DNA of 64,000 bases from Neoscytalidium dimidiatum (taxonomy: Eukaryota; Ascomycota; Dothideomycetes; Botryosphaeriales; Botryosphaeriaceae), in assembly GCA_037367355.1 (NCBI GenBank), contig CM074695.1, positions 2,046,001 through 2,110,000 on the forward strand, written 5' to 3'. Positions 11,608 to 23,545 of this stretch are shown one piece after another. A program made the position numbers and the translations under genes. Positions within the stretch are counted from its first letter, which is position 1. The number at the start of each line of letters is the position of its first letter. The notes under the pieces were generated by a model. It was not told the origin of the DNA. It worked only from the letters and a program-made list of their open reading frames with translations, and did not search any database.

Positions 11608-12179
11608 AGTTTGTCTCAGTGAGACTATAGAGCCCATCTCAACAAGGTTGTGACTGACTCATGCTCCGGCATCGTGACGCACTCGCCACACCACCACAGA
11701 TCGACGGAGATTCATATGAGAACCTTAGAATTACATCCCACCTGTCTGCAATCGCCTCGTTCGACGCTTCAATGGAAGGAGCCCGAAGATCTCCGTCCAA
11801 CAAAGTCGAGATCTTTATGTGAGGAAGGGTCGCCATTAGTACAGGGTTCCTGTACTTCGGCTTCTTGGCGGAGGTCTCCGAATCCAATCGTTCGTCGTCG
11901 AATGTCATCGACCCCAGGCGATAACAGATCTGCACTAGCATACCCCATATTTAACATGGATTATACGGCCAAAGTTGCTGATTCGCGCATCGTATGTTGT
12001 ACTTGTACTTCCCTCAAGCCATCGGTGGAAGCTTTAAGCTATTGTCACCCCACCAGCTCTTTATCTTCTCCACGACCCCTCCCATTCACTTACCAGAGCA
12101 TCATCCTGCCATTAGCAATACACACTGCCGCGTTGTTGATAATAACGAGCCTATTCTTTCCATCGGTGCCATATTCACA
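11608..12179. other. Intergenic between SET gene and small mitochondrial gene
   Basis: 3' UTR of one gene and promoter of the next. A 238-codon frame runs through it but shows no domain or codon pattern that I would defend. Confidence 0.5.
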
Positions 12180-12774
12180 ATGCTACCGCTCCTCACGAGA
12201 AACGTTGCTGCACGAGCTTCACGCTCGCTTCCCCGCAACCTGCCCATTACCAGGGTTTCGTCCGGCTCCGCTCGGAAAGCCTCAACGGAAGCGAATCCCC
12301 AAGCCAAAGACCTGTTTACAAGATTCGCGAAGCTGGATCCCGAGCTATATGGTATCATGGCTGTGACTCTTGGCGTCATCGGTGTCTTTGGCTACTATTT
12401 CGGTACGAACGTTGCCCCGTCTTACTCTTCTTTCATGAGAATTGTCTGAGCTAACGTTCAGCTCCTACCAGCCGGCAATCCCACGAAAGCATCCGACTCG
12501 CGGCCCGTCACTGCCGTGCCTGGTTCTGAGCCTTGGCGTGCAGAGGGGAACACGTCCGGCAAGTATATGTACTACCCTCAGGGCGACCTGAGAAGCACTC
12601 CGAAGGAGGCTCCATCGGCGCTGAACACGGTTGTCATTCCGAATGTTAACCTACCTAAGGTAGGTGTTGAACGTGTCCTATAAGTGAGATGCATTGATGA
12701 TGGCAGATGCTAATATGGCACAGGAACTTCATGATAAGTACAATAAATGGGGCAAGCCGGAGTACGACTTTTGA
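12180..12774 (+). CDS. Small mitochondrial inner-membrane-type protein, function unknown
   Basis: Exons 12180-12402, 12472-12659 and 12724-12774 encode ~153 residues. The N-terminus is rich in Arg, Ser and Ala without acids (LLTRNVAARASRSLPRNLP), typical of a mitochondrial presequence. A single membrane span (YGIMAVTLGVIGVFGYYFG) is followed by a conserved-looking soluble tail with KYMYYPQGDLRSTPKEAPSALN and a C-terminal KELHDKYNKWG. Layout resembles small accessory subunits of respiratory complexes, but I do not recognise a named family. All three exons join in frame with good GT..AG borders. Confidence 0.75.
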
Positions 12775-13266
12775 CGTATTCTGATTAGATGTCCCGCTTC
12801 AAGGGTGACGAGACGAAATGTCAGGAGTTTGTATAGAGCTCTGAAAAGTACATCATCTTTATGGTCAAATTGCGCGTGAATACCAGTCTTCCTTTCTTTC
12901 TGTTTTTGGTCTGTTTTTAATCCGTTCAGATCGCGGAGTTGTAGGGTTTAGTGAAAAAAAAAAAATTGTAAGACCAACTCTTTCAGAATGGAGCTTTGCC
13001 GTATAGTTGATCGCCTCTCACTTCAGCATCACCAACACTTAGTTTCTCCGATTGCAGCAAGAGACTCGAATCCGCCAAAAGCAAGACCTTCTCCCAGATA
13101 ATTAGGGCTAGGACCATGACCAGTGCGCCGAATACCCCTACAGGTACCACATCATATTTTCCACCTTGATGCTATTGCATTCTTCAAGCCTCTGCATCTT
13201 GAAGGGCTTTAGGTGGCGCTCCACCTTCTCCCGCTTTCTAACGTCTACGGGTTCTACCATCTCCCG

Positions 13267-13497
13267 CTAATGCTCAACTTTTTCAAATTTTCTTCGCTTT
13301 GTTGCCAAAAACACCACGTTCTTGCGCATACTGTCACGTTCCTTTTTGACCTGCGCTTCTATTCGGTACCTCTCGTCTTCTTGAATATTCGCAGCTTTTC
13401 TTCGAGCTTCTTTGGCCTTTCGCTCTGAAACTAAGGGAGAAGCAACGCACTCGTAGAGCTCATTTCGGTAGTGTCGAACCCTTGGGATACCATCCAC
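13267..13497 (-). CDS. Short charged helical ORF, possible last exon of an unassigned gene
   Basis: Seventy-six codons ending in a stop. The sequence is strongly charged and helical (ERKAKEARRKAANIQEDERY, then KKERDSMRKN). That amino-acid bias is unlike random ORFs nearby. The start is not an obvious initiator context and an upstream exon could not be found. No family recognised; it may be a relic. Confidence 0.3.
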   Translation of the reverse strand: MDGIPRVRHYRNELYECVASPLVSERKAKEARRKAANIQEDERYRIEAQVKKERDSMRKNVVFLATKRRKFEKVEH

Positions 13498-14119
13498 TCG
13501 AGCTGCAGCAAGGAGGTTATCTCAGAAATAAAGCACAATGGGAATGATCCACCTTCTTGCTACACCGCAAGGTAGGTGGATATTCACCTTCGCGCATGAG
13601 CGGGTTTGGAGGCAGGAACTGCACTTTGTTGATTGTCAGAAGTCATACTCGGGAAATACCGTCCATTCTATTCTATATATTAGAGTACCCTAGACGTATA
13701 CTAGCAGTTTTTCATGCTTGTAGTATTTTCCTCTTATCATATGTAAAGGAGCTGATGATGCTTTTGTGCGAGCTACCCGAGGGCGTGTACAGCCTCTTCA
13801 ACAATTCCGGCCGTGGGATGCAAGCTGCAAACGGGAAGGGGTTACAGAACGACGTCTGACCCGTCCAATGCCCCAAGAATATACATTACCGGATTGACGT
13901 GTATTTTAACTGGAAGCCTGTAACTCTATTCCTTGCTTAGCAAGCGCTTTGTAGCTGTTATGAACTGGCCGCCGTGAAGAACAGGTCTTGGAACCGAACC
14001 TGCACCTCTGCAAAATGATAAAGCTTACTGCACTACTGGGGAGCTCGCCAGGGGAGAAGGAGCCGGCAGCGCGAATGAACTCGGTAAAACTAATGACTAA
14101 AACGGTATAACGTATTCAG

Positions 14120-14445
14120 GTCCAATTATGGCGTCGACGAGTTCCTGCTCCGCTTCAAAGGCGGGAATGGTCCCGTACGCCGCTTGCCACATTCGGCAAA
14201 TTGGGGATCGCGACATTTTATGCTCGGCTCGCATTGTACCTTTTTTTTTTTTTTTTTAACATTTTGTGGTAGTTCATAGGGGTTCGGAGTGGGCTGGAAG
14301 AGTTTTTCTATAAGCTCATGATCATTGATTACTACCAGTGGTAAAAACGGAAGTGGATAAATGTAGGTACGGAAGTTGCTTACATACCACGGCCACCAAT
14401 TGCTCAAAGACGGGAGCAATTCTATTCACTTCAAGTTTCATTACA
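14120..14445 (-). pseudogene. Possible gene relic, frames interrupted
   Basis: On the minus strand, protein-like stretches appear in successive frames: MKLEVNRIAPVF, then NDHELIEKLFQPTPNPYELP, then AYGTIPAFEAEQELVDAIIG. They are separated by a T-rich tract and cannot be joined in frame with clean splice sites. This suggests a decayed gene or a badly placed intron; no family identified. Confidence 0.25.
14241..14257. repeat. T17 homopolymer
   Basis: Seventeen consecutive T within the relic region. Confidence 0.8.
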
Positions 14446-14468
14446 AATCTTTCTTAACAAAGGAATGA

Positions 14469-14651
14469 AGAAAGGAAACGAAGCAACCGACCTTAAATAA
14501 CCGGAATTCGAGGGGTCTCGCGGATGTGCAGGAGGTCATGGTGGAGTGGAGGGATAGGGATGGCAAGCAGGATGTTTGGGAGAAGATGGAACGGAATATG
14601 TGCGCGAGGGTGGGGAGGGACGTCGAGGGGGTGGAGGAGATTGGTGCATAG
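14469..14651 (+). pseudogene. Coding-like 3' fragment
   Basis: An open stretch of ~60 codons without initiator, ending in TAG, reads as a charged helix (DVQEVMVEWRDRDGKQDVWE, then KMERNMCARVGRD). It looks like the end of a lost gene. No upstream exon found and no family recognised. Confidence 0.25.
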
Positions 14652-15354
14652 CAGTCTGAGTGATTAAATGGCTGGGTCGGGCAGGGTGGACATCGGCAAG
14701 GGGGAACTCATGATTGTCGACAGTCTAGACGGCAAAGTCAGCCTTGTTGTTTATGTAGTTGAATGTAATTGACTATCGGGATTGATCGCTCGTATCCGAG
14801 TCGCGAACTGTGGAGAAGAGGCATGGATTGGCAGGCGCTGCGCCACAGCGTACTTTCTGACTGGGACGTGTTAACATACACTATAGGTGCACCTTCTACT
14901 CGGAACATTTTTCCTGGCTCTAGAATGATTTGATCTGATTGTTTAAAGGAGACAGATTTGTATGTTTGGCCAGCGTCTCTTCCGGAGACTGCGTGTTATG
15001 CGCAAGTGAGCGGCTGCGAAATAGCTAAACCGTCTGAGCCACTCGGCGGGTGAGACATCCAACACTAGCGTAGGCATACACTGTGTGAGGCTGTGTAGCT
15101 TCACTTACAACACGGGAATCTTCTCTCTCAGGAGATCTTGTCATAAATTCAATTGCTCCTCACATTTATTTCAGCCTGCGTGAATACACGCTCACACTTT
15201 GCGCCTTCTAGATGGCTCGCGGACTTTGCCTGCCAACTAGCCTATTTATTTCTTTTTTAGCATACACTTCCAGATCTGGTACATTGTTTCCACTTGGAAT
15301 TCATCTCGCATCTAACTAAAATTATTTTGAACAGAGGGCTTCGCAAGTACAGGC

Positions 15355-16299
15355 ATGTGTCAAAGTACACTCGGCGAGAGCGCCAAGGCTCAAGGCGAGC
15401 AAAACGACACCCTCTACGCGGCATCGCTCGCAGGAAGCGAGGAGCTGGTTCAGACGCTCCTCAGGCAGGGCGCCAGCCTCGACACTCAGAAGAGCCACCA
15501 CTACGGCAACGCTCTTCAAGCCGCCTCGTTCGAAGGGCACGAGCACGTTGTTCGGATGCTGCTCGACGCCGGCGCCGACGTCGACGCTCGGGGCGGCTTC
15601 TACGGCAACGCCCTGCACGCCGCGTCGGTGCGCGGGCACGCCAGGATCGTCCGACTGCTCCTCGCCGAGGGCGCGAACATCACAGCCCAGGGAAACTTCG
15701 GCGACCCGGTCCGGCCCATCACGATGGGGCCGTACGACAAGGATGTCGAGGAGCTGTTCGACGGCTGGGCCAAGGACAAGGTCCAGGGCAGATACTGGGG
15801 CGACGCTCTCCAGGCGGCCTCGTTCGCCGGGCAGGAGGAGGTGGCTCGGACGCTGCTGGATCACGGCGCGGACGTCAATGCCTGGGATGGATTCTTCAAA
15901 AGCGCCCTCATGGCCGCTTCGTTCGGAGGGCACGAGCGGGTGGTTTGGCTGTTGCTCGATAGGGGAGCAGACGTCCATGCCGACAACGAGCGCTGGGGTT
16001 GCATCTACGGTCTTGCAGTCCAGGCTGCCGCGTTCGGGGGAAATAAGAGGGTGATTCAGATCCTGCTCGAGAAGGGCGCTGATGTTAACGCGCGGAGCGG
16101 GATGTACGGCACTGCCCTTCAGACTGCTTCATCTGAGGGCAACGAGGAGGTCGCGCAGTTTCTACTCGACAATGGCGCCGATGTGAATGCCATGGGCGGA
16201 TCATATAGCAGTGCTCTCGCGGCAGCTTTGAGTGAAGGGCACGAAAAGGTGGTTCAATTGTTGCTCGACAGGGGTGCCAGCGTTGGCACATTGGACTGA
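15355..16299 (+). CDS. Ankyrin-repeat protein of the fungal NLR-associated type
   Basis: 314 residues in one exon, made of about eight consecutive ankyrin repeats with the motif 'YGNALQAAS..GHE.VV.LLLD.GADVNA'. This high-identity, Tyr-Gly-starting repeat version is characteristic of the C-terminal sensor part of fungal NACHT/NB-ARC proteins. No nucleotide-binding or effector domain precedes it: the in-frame stop at about 15328 lies just upstream, though an AG acceptor at ~15335 would allow an upstream exon. It may therefore be a stand-alone ankyrin protein or the detached tail of an NLR gene. Repeat 3 is followed by a ~35-residue non-ankyrin insertion (PYDKDVEELFDGWAKDKVQ). Expected to bind protein partners; no enzymatic role. 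Confidence 0.8.
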   Translation: MCQSTLGESAKAQGEQNDTLYAASLAGSEELVQTLLRQGASLDTQKSHHYGNALQAASFEGHEHVVRMLLDAGADVDARGGFYGNALHAASVRGHARIVRLLLAEGANITAQGNFGDPVRPITMGPYDKDVEELFDGWAKDKVQGRYWGDALQAASFAGQEEVARTLLDHGADVNAWDGFFKSALMAASFGGHERVVWLLLDRGADVHADNERWGCIYGLAVQAAAFGGNKRVIQILLEKGADVNARSGMYGTALQTASSEGNEEVAQFLLDNGADVNAMGGSYSSALAAALSEGHEKVVQLLLDRGASVGTLD

Positions 16300-19200
16300 G
16301 AATATTTTGCGTTTTCTTTTATAGACGATGGAATAAGTTCACATCCTAGAGAGTGTTCCCCAGCATTGCACCGATCATACATGTGGACCCACACTAGGTC
16401 AAAATGATCCAGCAACACGACCTGGGGTAGTCACCCAGATTGACAAAGCTGGCCTACGAGTTTGGAAATTATGTTGACGAAGACAGCAAAGTGGGTCCGG
16501 TAGAATCCAGATGACAATAGCAACGTTACGGTTCGTGATGAGTTCCTCAGGCGCACCCAGCACACTCGTCTTTCACGTGACTGTTAACTTTCGTCTGATG
16601 TTGCCCTTTTCTCTTGTCATCAATAGTTAGACTGCCCACCCCGCGGTACTCGGCTGCGGCTACGATTCGGAAAGATTGGCTTGTCCAGAACAATGCAACG
16701 AGCGCCAGGTGAGGCTGAGCAGGAGAGGAACGCAATCCTATGAGTGAGAACAAAGGGCGGAAAAGAGAGCCCCCAGAGCGTCTCTCTGAGTCGTCACGCA
16801 TAGTCATATGCTCACTTACAAATATTCCCGGCCGAGGGCTCGGTTCCGCCTCATCCTTCGAGACCATAGTCGACTTGGCGAAAAAAGTTTCAAAAGTGGA
16901 CCGTGTCAGGAGGCTAGAAGCGAGACCCTGCACAGCGAACGGCCTCGACTCTTGCGGTCTACGTCTCTGAAATAGCCCAGCCTCACTTCCTTCAGGAGAC
17001 AGGAGGTCAGCGTCAGTTGCAGTTAGAGGACAGACCTACCTACCAGCCGTGTTTTCCGATACTATTTATTGCCATGGACCTAGGGTAAGCGACTAGGGGG
17101 GGCGATGGTTGAGCCATGCTTGGCGGTCGGTTGGTACTTACTTCGGCATTCAATGTGATTTGCACATCGGGAATTCTGTTGTTTTTGTCCGACCGGGTTC
17201 GGGGGTGGCCAGATATTGGGCAGAGCGCTGAGGCGATTGATCCGAGGGCGGACGAGTTCCAACACTTGCTCCAAGCAGATTTCTGCTCCACGCGCGGGAG
17301 GCGAGATACCCGAGAAGTGCTGAGCAACAGCGGGCTCCCTGGTTCTGGGCACTGCCAGCGATACCGGAACACGGGGCACGCAAGAAACTGGAGGGATTGA
17401 GGAAGCGACACTCTCCGGACTCTCCACATGCGGGACTTTTCTGGCGTTGATTGCCCAGCGGGGAAGTTTCCAGGTAAAATTTGGGGTGCCTCATGATTTA
17501 CGGTGCCAACGCAGGAGTTCCGCGGCGCCGGATGGGGATTCGCGACCTAGGATCGAACCACGTGTGTTGACGGTCTCCTGTTCTTGCTGGGCGGTGTACG
17601 CGATATACAGCCGTAGAAGGTTAGGGTAAAGATTCTATCGATGACGACTATGTGCCTTGCGACAGACGGCTTCCGCCGAGCAGCGCCGTGAGCGCCACCA
17701 AGAAACGCCAATCTCCTAGCATGGGCCAGCAAGACCCGCCCGGCGGCTCCGATGCGATCATACTCGGAACGAAGCCTCGCCAGGGCGACGGGCAATTCAG
17801 GGCGACAACAGGCGGTTACCGGTAGCATAATTTGCTCTGTTTTGAACACTTTTCGTCGTTGGCCGACGGCAAATGAAGATCCAGTCGTGTTGAATAGCAT
17901 CTTGCAAAAACCCTGTGACGTCACATGGTGGATGAACGTCGGACAAAGCTCCTATCGAGCAACCGGCCATTCATGCCGGTCGGCTACGGTACTGCACGCC
18001 CGCACGCAGATTCTGCACGGAGTCGTACCACGGCGAGATTGCTCCATAAACTCCATGTTCTCGGTAGCCGGGGATTTCATGGAGATTGGAGAGGCAGAAG
18101 CTGGAGGAAATGAGGAGATGCTGCGGGCGCCCCAATTCCCCAATGCCCCATGGGTCTGGCGACAATTTCCTCGATTGTGGGAGAGATTGTGCCCCGTCAG
18201 CCCACAATGGGCCCGGCAGCACTGGACGAGAGGTGGTGCGGTGTAGTCAAGGAGCCTGGATCGGAAGCGCTCCGCTGCTGAGCCTCCATGCGAGGGGGCC
18301 GGGAATGCGCCTCTGAATCCACTCTTGGCCAGATAGGAGAATGAGCCGTTGTGAGGCGGGCAAACAGTACTGGTGTGGTGGAATCAGTGGAGCCGATATG
18401 CACGGCGTCTCAGTTGGCACGCCATGCACCGTGACCGCCTTCGACCACGCGCCTGGTGTTGCAGACCCTGTGCACAGCCATGCGACCGGGCGGTCAGGCG
18501 ACAGCGTCGTGACGCGAACCCAGCGTTGCGGATAGAGGTGTTGGTGCTCTGGCTCGAGACTCGGGCGCTGAACGTGGTGGAGGACAGGCAGGGGCAGCGC
18601 GGACAACGTGTGGACAAGCAAGCGGGCAGGCGGCAAGTGGCGCTAGCGGCACGGCTGACGGAACGGCCTTGTCGAGCAGTAACTGACCCACGCCTCAGCC
18701 CGTTTCTTGTCCCAGTTCCAATCCCACCTCTTGCTGCCACAGCACGTTCCAGCGCCGGCGTCGTGCCTACGCACACGCAACCCAGGTCAATCGCGGCGAG
18801 CACCTGCCAGTCCGAGCAAATCCGCCTTCCGCTGCTTTTCAAGTGTGCGTGGTGCGCTGCCGGAGCCTTTTACGACTTCGCCGCTGTTGACATCATCCTT
18901 CAGGCCCCCGACGACTCGCGCTCGGCATACCACCCGCAGCGAACCGCGCCCTCCCGGACCGCTGCGGCTGGCTCTCAATCCGTCTTCCGGCGTGCGCGAG
19001 CGGCTCTTTTTGCTGGGATCTTCTGATCGACAGGGCTTGTGGCCGGGATGGCGGGCTGACATAATCGATAAGGCTGGTGATCCAAAAACTGCGGCGACAC
19101 TGCGGCCTGCATACGTTGAGGACCCATTTTTCGACAAATTTGACATCCTGCTCGCTCCACCTTCCTCCCGTTGCGCCCGCAGACCAGGCTCGTCTCCAAG

Positions 19201-19683
19201 AAGGTGAAGCACGAGCATGCCGGTCCTCCGCGCCTTGGTGCTTCATATGTCGTCTCGCAGTTGCAATAGTGCCAGGAATGAGGAAGACAGAAGATGGGGA
19301 TAGTTCGTGAAAATTTCGCCGAACCTGTTTCTCCGAAACTCCTCTCGTTTGTCGTGGTGGAGAATTCCTGCATTGTTCTGTTCGCCTGATCCTGGCCTGG
19401 TCCGCCACACCGTCTAGTCCGTTCTTGGACCATGCGAGTCCGACGGTGGATACGCTGTTGCCCGTCGAGGCACCGGTTTGGTTTTCGTTCGGACCCGATG
19501 GAGTCCAACGTCATCGGGGGAGAATCGAGTGACACGCTTGCCTCCACGCCTGATCCGTTGGCCAACTGCGAGTCCGCTTTCTGCTTCTTCGTGCTGCTTC
19601 CTTTATATATCGTCCGCCCTTGGAGGCTCTGCCGAGTATCTGATACCCTTCCCATCTGAACATCTCCTAATCTTTCCAACACC
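16300..19683. other. Long intergenic region upstream of the MFS transporter
   Basis: 3.4 kb with many overlapping ORFs on both strands, none with a recognisable domain, signal peptide or plausible exon chain. The right end is the transporter promoter and 5' UTR. I see no RNA gene or mobile element. Confidence 0.5.
19604..19610 (+). promoter_or_regulatory. TATA-like element of the MFS transporter
   Basis: TATATAT, 74 bases before the ATG and followed by a pyrimidine-rich leader, in a position compatible with a fungal core promoter. Confidence 0.5.
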
Positions 19684-21508
19684 ATGGCTCCTCGCTCGAA
19701 AGTGTCCGACAACAACAACGATGTGGCCTGGGTGGAGGGTGATACTCCTGTCGAGTCCTCCCAATCATCGACCATAGATGCCAACGGCCAGAGGAAAACA
19801 AGCAAGAAGCCAAAGGGTTGCGTTGCTGGAGGCATCTACCTGCAAGCCCTCCACGCCGAGGCAAACAAGGGCGCAGAACATGGCCCGCTGACCGAGGTGG
19901 ATTTCGACATGCCCCTAACATATACCGATTTGATAAAACATGAAGGCGAGGAATACATCTTGTTGAAGTTCGCACCAGGCGATGGCGAGAACCCTTTCAA
20001 CTGGAGCAACACCCGGAAATCTGCGTCGACGGCACTGTTGTGCTTGATGACCCTCACCATCGGTCTCGCCACCACAGCATACAGCTCGGGCGTCAACAGC
20101 ATGTGCGCCGAATTCGGCGTTTCGACAGAAATTGGCCAGCTTGGTCTTTTCTTGTTCAACTTCGTTTGCGCCCTTGCCCCTATGTTCCTGGCTCCTTTCT
20201 GCGAGTTGGTTGGCCGTAAAGTCATCTACGTCGGAGCATACGCTTGCTTCTGTATTACCTTCATCGGTCTGGCCCTTGGAAAGAACATTGCCACCATCTT
20301 AGTCATGCGCGCATTCCTCGGTCTCTTCGGTTGCGTTGGTACTATCCTCGTGGGTGGAACTTTCGATGACATGTACCCTCCGGAGAAGCGCTCGAGGCCC
20401 ATGTCTCTTTTCTCCTACGTTGCCATCCTGGGAACAGTTGGTGCTCCGATTTACGCCGGTTTCATCGACCAGGCCATTGGTTGGAGGTGGATCGAGGGTA
20501 TCCAGGGTATTTCCTGCGTTCCCCTCCTGATCACCATCCTTCTCTTTTTTCGCGAGACCCGTGGCGGCGTGACTCTTCACAAGCGTGCCAAGCAGCTGCG
20601 CGCTGCCACAGGTGACCAGCGCTACAAGGCGAAGATGGATCTCGAGGCCAAGAACATCAAGCAGATGCTCAACGCTTCCTCGGTTAAGGCCGTGAAGATG
20701 CTGTCCACTGAGCCTGTCGTTTTTGCATTTGGTCTCTGGATTGCCTTCGCCTGGTTCCTGACGTTCCTGTTCCTTTCTGTCATTCCCATCACCTTCCAGG
20801 AGAAGCGCGGCTGGAACGAGGGTGTCTGTAAGTCCACCTCTTTACAGTTCCCTTATTTCTGTTTCCCCCAAGCTCTTACTGATTCCATCTACAGCTGGTC
20901 TTCCTTACATCTCCCTGTGCGTTGGCACTACCATTGCCTTCGGCCTGAACTTTTTGCAAATCAGCAAATATGAGAAGCTTGCGCGCGAGAAGAACGGTCA
21001 CGTCGAACCTGAGGCTCGTCTGTACGGTGCTCTTTGGGGAGCTATCTGGCTGCCGATTGGTCTTTTCATCTACTCCTTTACTCAGTACGGATACCTGCTC
21101 TGGGTCGGTCCGATCATCGCGCTCGCCCTCATTGCCATCGGTATTTTCTTCATCTTCGAGTCCTGCTACTCGTACACCGCCGACTGCTATGGTCAGAATT
21201 CGTCCTCGGCTATTGCTGGTCAGGGTCTGATGCGTAACACCCTTGGTGCTGTTTCGCCGCTCTTCGCCTCGCAGTTCTTCCACAACATGGGCTCTCAGTG
21301 GGCTGGTCTGCTCCTGTCCTTGGTTGCGACTCTCCTTACCTTTATCCCCTTCATCATGTTCAAGTTCGGCCCGGCGCTCCGCGCTCGCAGCAAGCTCGCG
21401 CAGCAGAGCGATGACGAGAGCAGCGACGAAGAAGAGTCGAGCTCGACGGAGAAGCATGGTTACAGTGACGCTAATCCGGAGCCTCAACTCCTCAACCCGC
21501 AGCACTAG
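19684..21508 (+). CDS. MFS transporter, DHA1 drug/polyamine:H+ antiporter type
   Basis: Exons 19684-20827 and 20895-21508 give ~585 residues. A ~115-residue hydrophilic N-terminus ends in DGENPFNWSNTRK, the usual lead-in of fungal DHA1 proteins. Twelve membrane segments follow in two blocks of six, separated by a charged loop around KQLRAATGDQRYKAKMDLEA. Motif-A-like CELVGRKVIYV lies in the first cytosolic loop, with MRAFLGLFGCVG and WRWIEGIQGI further on. The tail is acidic (DDESSDEEESSS). It should export drugs, polyamines or metabolites from the plasma membrane. The single intron restores EGVSGLPYISL. Not obviously linked to the neighbouring clusters. Confidence 0.9.
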
Positions 21509-23545
21509 ATGTGCCGCCCGTTGAATTCCATGCTCTTTCCATCTAGACAGCGTTCCAGCTGGGCTGGGCAGGAGAACAAATATTTAGAGATAGAACGAGA
21601 ATGTTGTCGTGAGATCTCTGCATGGGAAGGTGTTCATTTTTCGGAGGAAAAAAAACGAATGGGTCGTTTCTGGGGGTTTTATCGCATATTTGGGAGCGAG
21701 TCGGTCGTGTTTGTAATGATTCCCATGTTGTATATATAGTTAACGAATAAAGCCAAGAATGTGCGTTGCTTTTAAGTAAAATAATAGAAATGCCTTTCGT
21801 CATAGTGTGGGTATGCGAATGAGATTATTTTTGGGGGAATAGTATGGGCGATGACATACCTTCGCATCGTGCGCACGCGCGAACTGGGTCTGGGGCCCCA
21901 GAGTGTTTTATACTCGGCTAAGGACGTACGGAGGGGGCAGAGAAAACCCGGGGTGCATGTGCCGACGCACGCACTCCGGACTTTCTCTGGCGGCGCATCG
22001 TTCGATCACACTGTAGCATCGGAGGAAGAAGGTATTGTAAGGTAAAGAAAATGCGGCAAAGGCGCGCCTTACCTTGCCACCGATCGCAAAGGGGAATTCT
22101 GCGCGCGCGTTGGGTGGGTGCGCGAGGCCTGAGCGAGGCAAGTTCCGGCGCCCCGTGGGGACCGAGCCAGCGTCTTTGGGGTTTGTGTGGTGCGAGCACT
22201 TGCGGCTCTCAAACCTGTTCTGGGGCGAACAGACCGCCTTTGCGGACCGCGCCAAGCCGTCTTTCCTCCGATACACGAAGTGTCCTTACGCCGCCCTCAA
22301 TTTCCTTTTTTCTCTGCTGTTCCTTGTCTTTGTCTTGCCGAATCCGTATCCGGTGCACGCTGTCGTAGTGGACGAGTTTTGCATTGGCGTGACACCACAC
22401 GCACCATGGCGTAGAACGCGGGAAGGACGCGGTTTTTCAGTGGATGAGAAACCCGGCTCGACTACGCGGACGCTGCTCGGCCCACATATTCGGGAGTCGA
22501 TGCCCCGATGGGAGAAACGACGGCTGGGGATGATTCGTGGGCTTCGCTGCGGCATTCTCCTTGCTCGTTCTTTCGCCTTGCCGTCTCTTCGTTCCGTTTC
22601 TTTCTCGTGAGGTAAGTGTGCGCGGGCTTCGGCCGAAATTCTCCTTTCGACCTCGCTTTCTGCGGTGGAGTCGCGTGATGGTGGTCAAGAGGTGGAATCT
22701 AGCCCAGACAGAGGAGTTGGATGGTCATTCTCGGAAGGAATGTGGAACAGAAGAAGCTGCGAAGAGGGATGACCTGTCCGTCAGAGAAGAGGGTGTTGTG
22801 GTGTGTGTGTGGTGTGCCGTATCTTGAAGGTTATTTCCCCCTTCGACTCGGCAGCTGCAGACGGCGCGGACGGCTTCCCTTTCCGGTGATACAAAACAAC
22901 CACAGCAACGTTTTCTCACGTAACGCAAGGCTAAAAGGGTCGGAGAACCGGCACCTAACACTGACGAGACGATGTAGCTTCCGTCGCGGTCTTCAGACGT
23001 CATTACTCTTTCACGCGGCAAGTGGATCAAGGTAGCATCGTCTGCTCCAGGGTCCGGTGTCTGGCAAGGCGCCGGAATTATGACTTCAGGAACCCCGCGG
23101 AAGGATCAGAGCCGCCAATTTTGCACTTCACTCCTCATCTACATCGTGGAAGGAACATTTACTGTCGGTTATTGGAAGGTACTCGATTTTCTCAGCTCAT
23201 TCGTTCACCCGAGTTGCTGTTATGAACATGTCCGCACTCGCTTTCTATGTTCCTGACCACATCGCCACCAAGCAGTCCAGCGAGCCAACCACGGCGGCAA
23301 ATGACGGAGTTATTGACTATTCCATTTCTCACGAAGTTGACTCGTAAACAACAATAGCACAACACAGGAAGGACAAGACATGACAACGCCTCGCCGCTAT
23401 TAACGCCTCGTATAGGCCCCTGTCACTCAACCACAAAGACAGCAGAATCCATCAATCACCCACTTACTCTCTCTCGAACTCTTCTAACAAGAAGAAAAAA
23501 AAAACCCCTAAAGAAAACTAGAATACAGCACTAACTCCATCCCAC
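21509..23545. other. Intergenic, convergent gene ends
   Basis: 2 kb between convergent genes. ORFs such as 22074-22610 are open but show no domain and overlap others on the opposite strand. Nothing supported. Confidence 0.5.

Larger units (their letters stand above)
12775..15354. other. Gene-poor region with weak coding relics
   Basis: 2.6 kb holding no gene I can assemble. It contains the three fragments listed separately at 13267, 14120 and 14469 and a T17 tract. Base composition is more A/T-rich than the flanking genes, consistent with decayed sequence. Confidence 0.5.

Noticed and set aside
14990..15060. A-box-like GCCGAGTGGCTCAGACGG on the minus strand, suggesting a tRNA or SINE
   Set aside because: No B box follows within 60 bases and no cloverleaf can be drawn.
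17535..17640. tRNA-like T-arm (GGTTCGATCC on the minus strand)
   Set aside because: The T stem has a mismatch, and there is no matching 5' acceptor strand, D arm or A box at the right distance.
18707..19207. 166-codon plus-strand frame upstream of the MFS gene
   Set aside because: Low-quality sequence overlapping equal-length ORFs on the minus strand; no start context or family.
22074..22610. 178-codon frame with a hydrophobic stretch
   Set aside because: No homology recognised, composition like the neighbouring non-coding DNA, and one of several overlapping ORFs.
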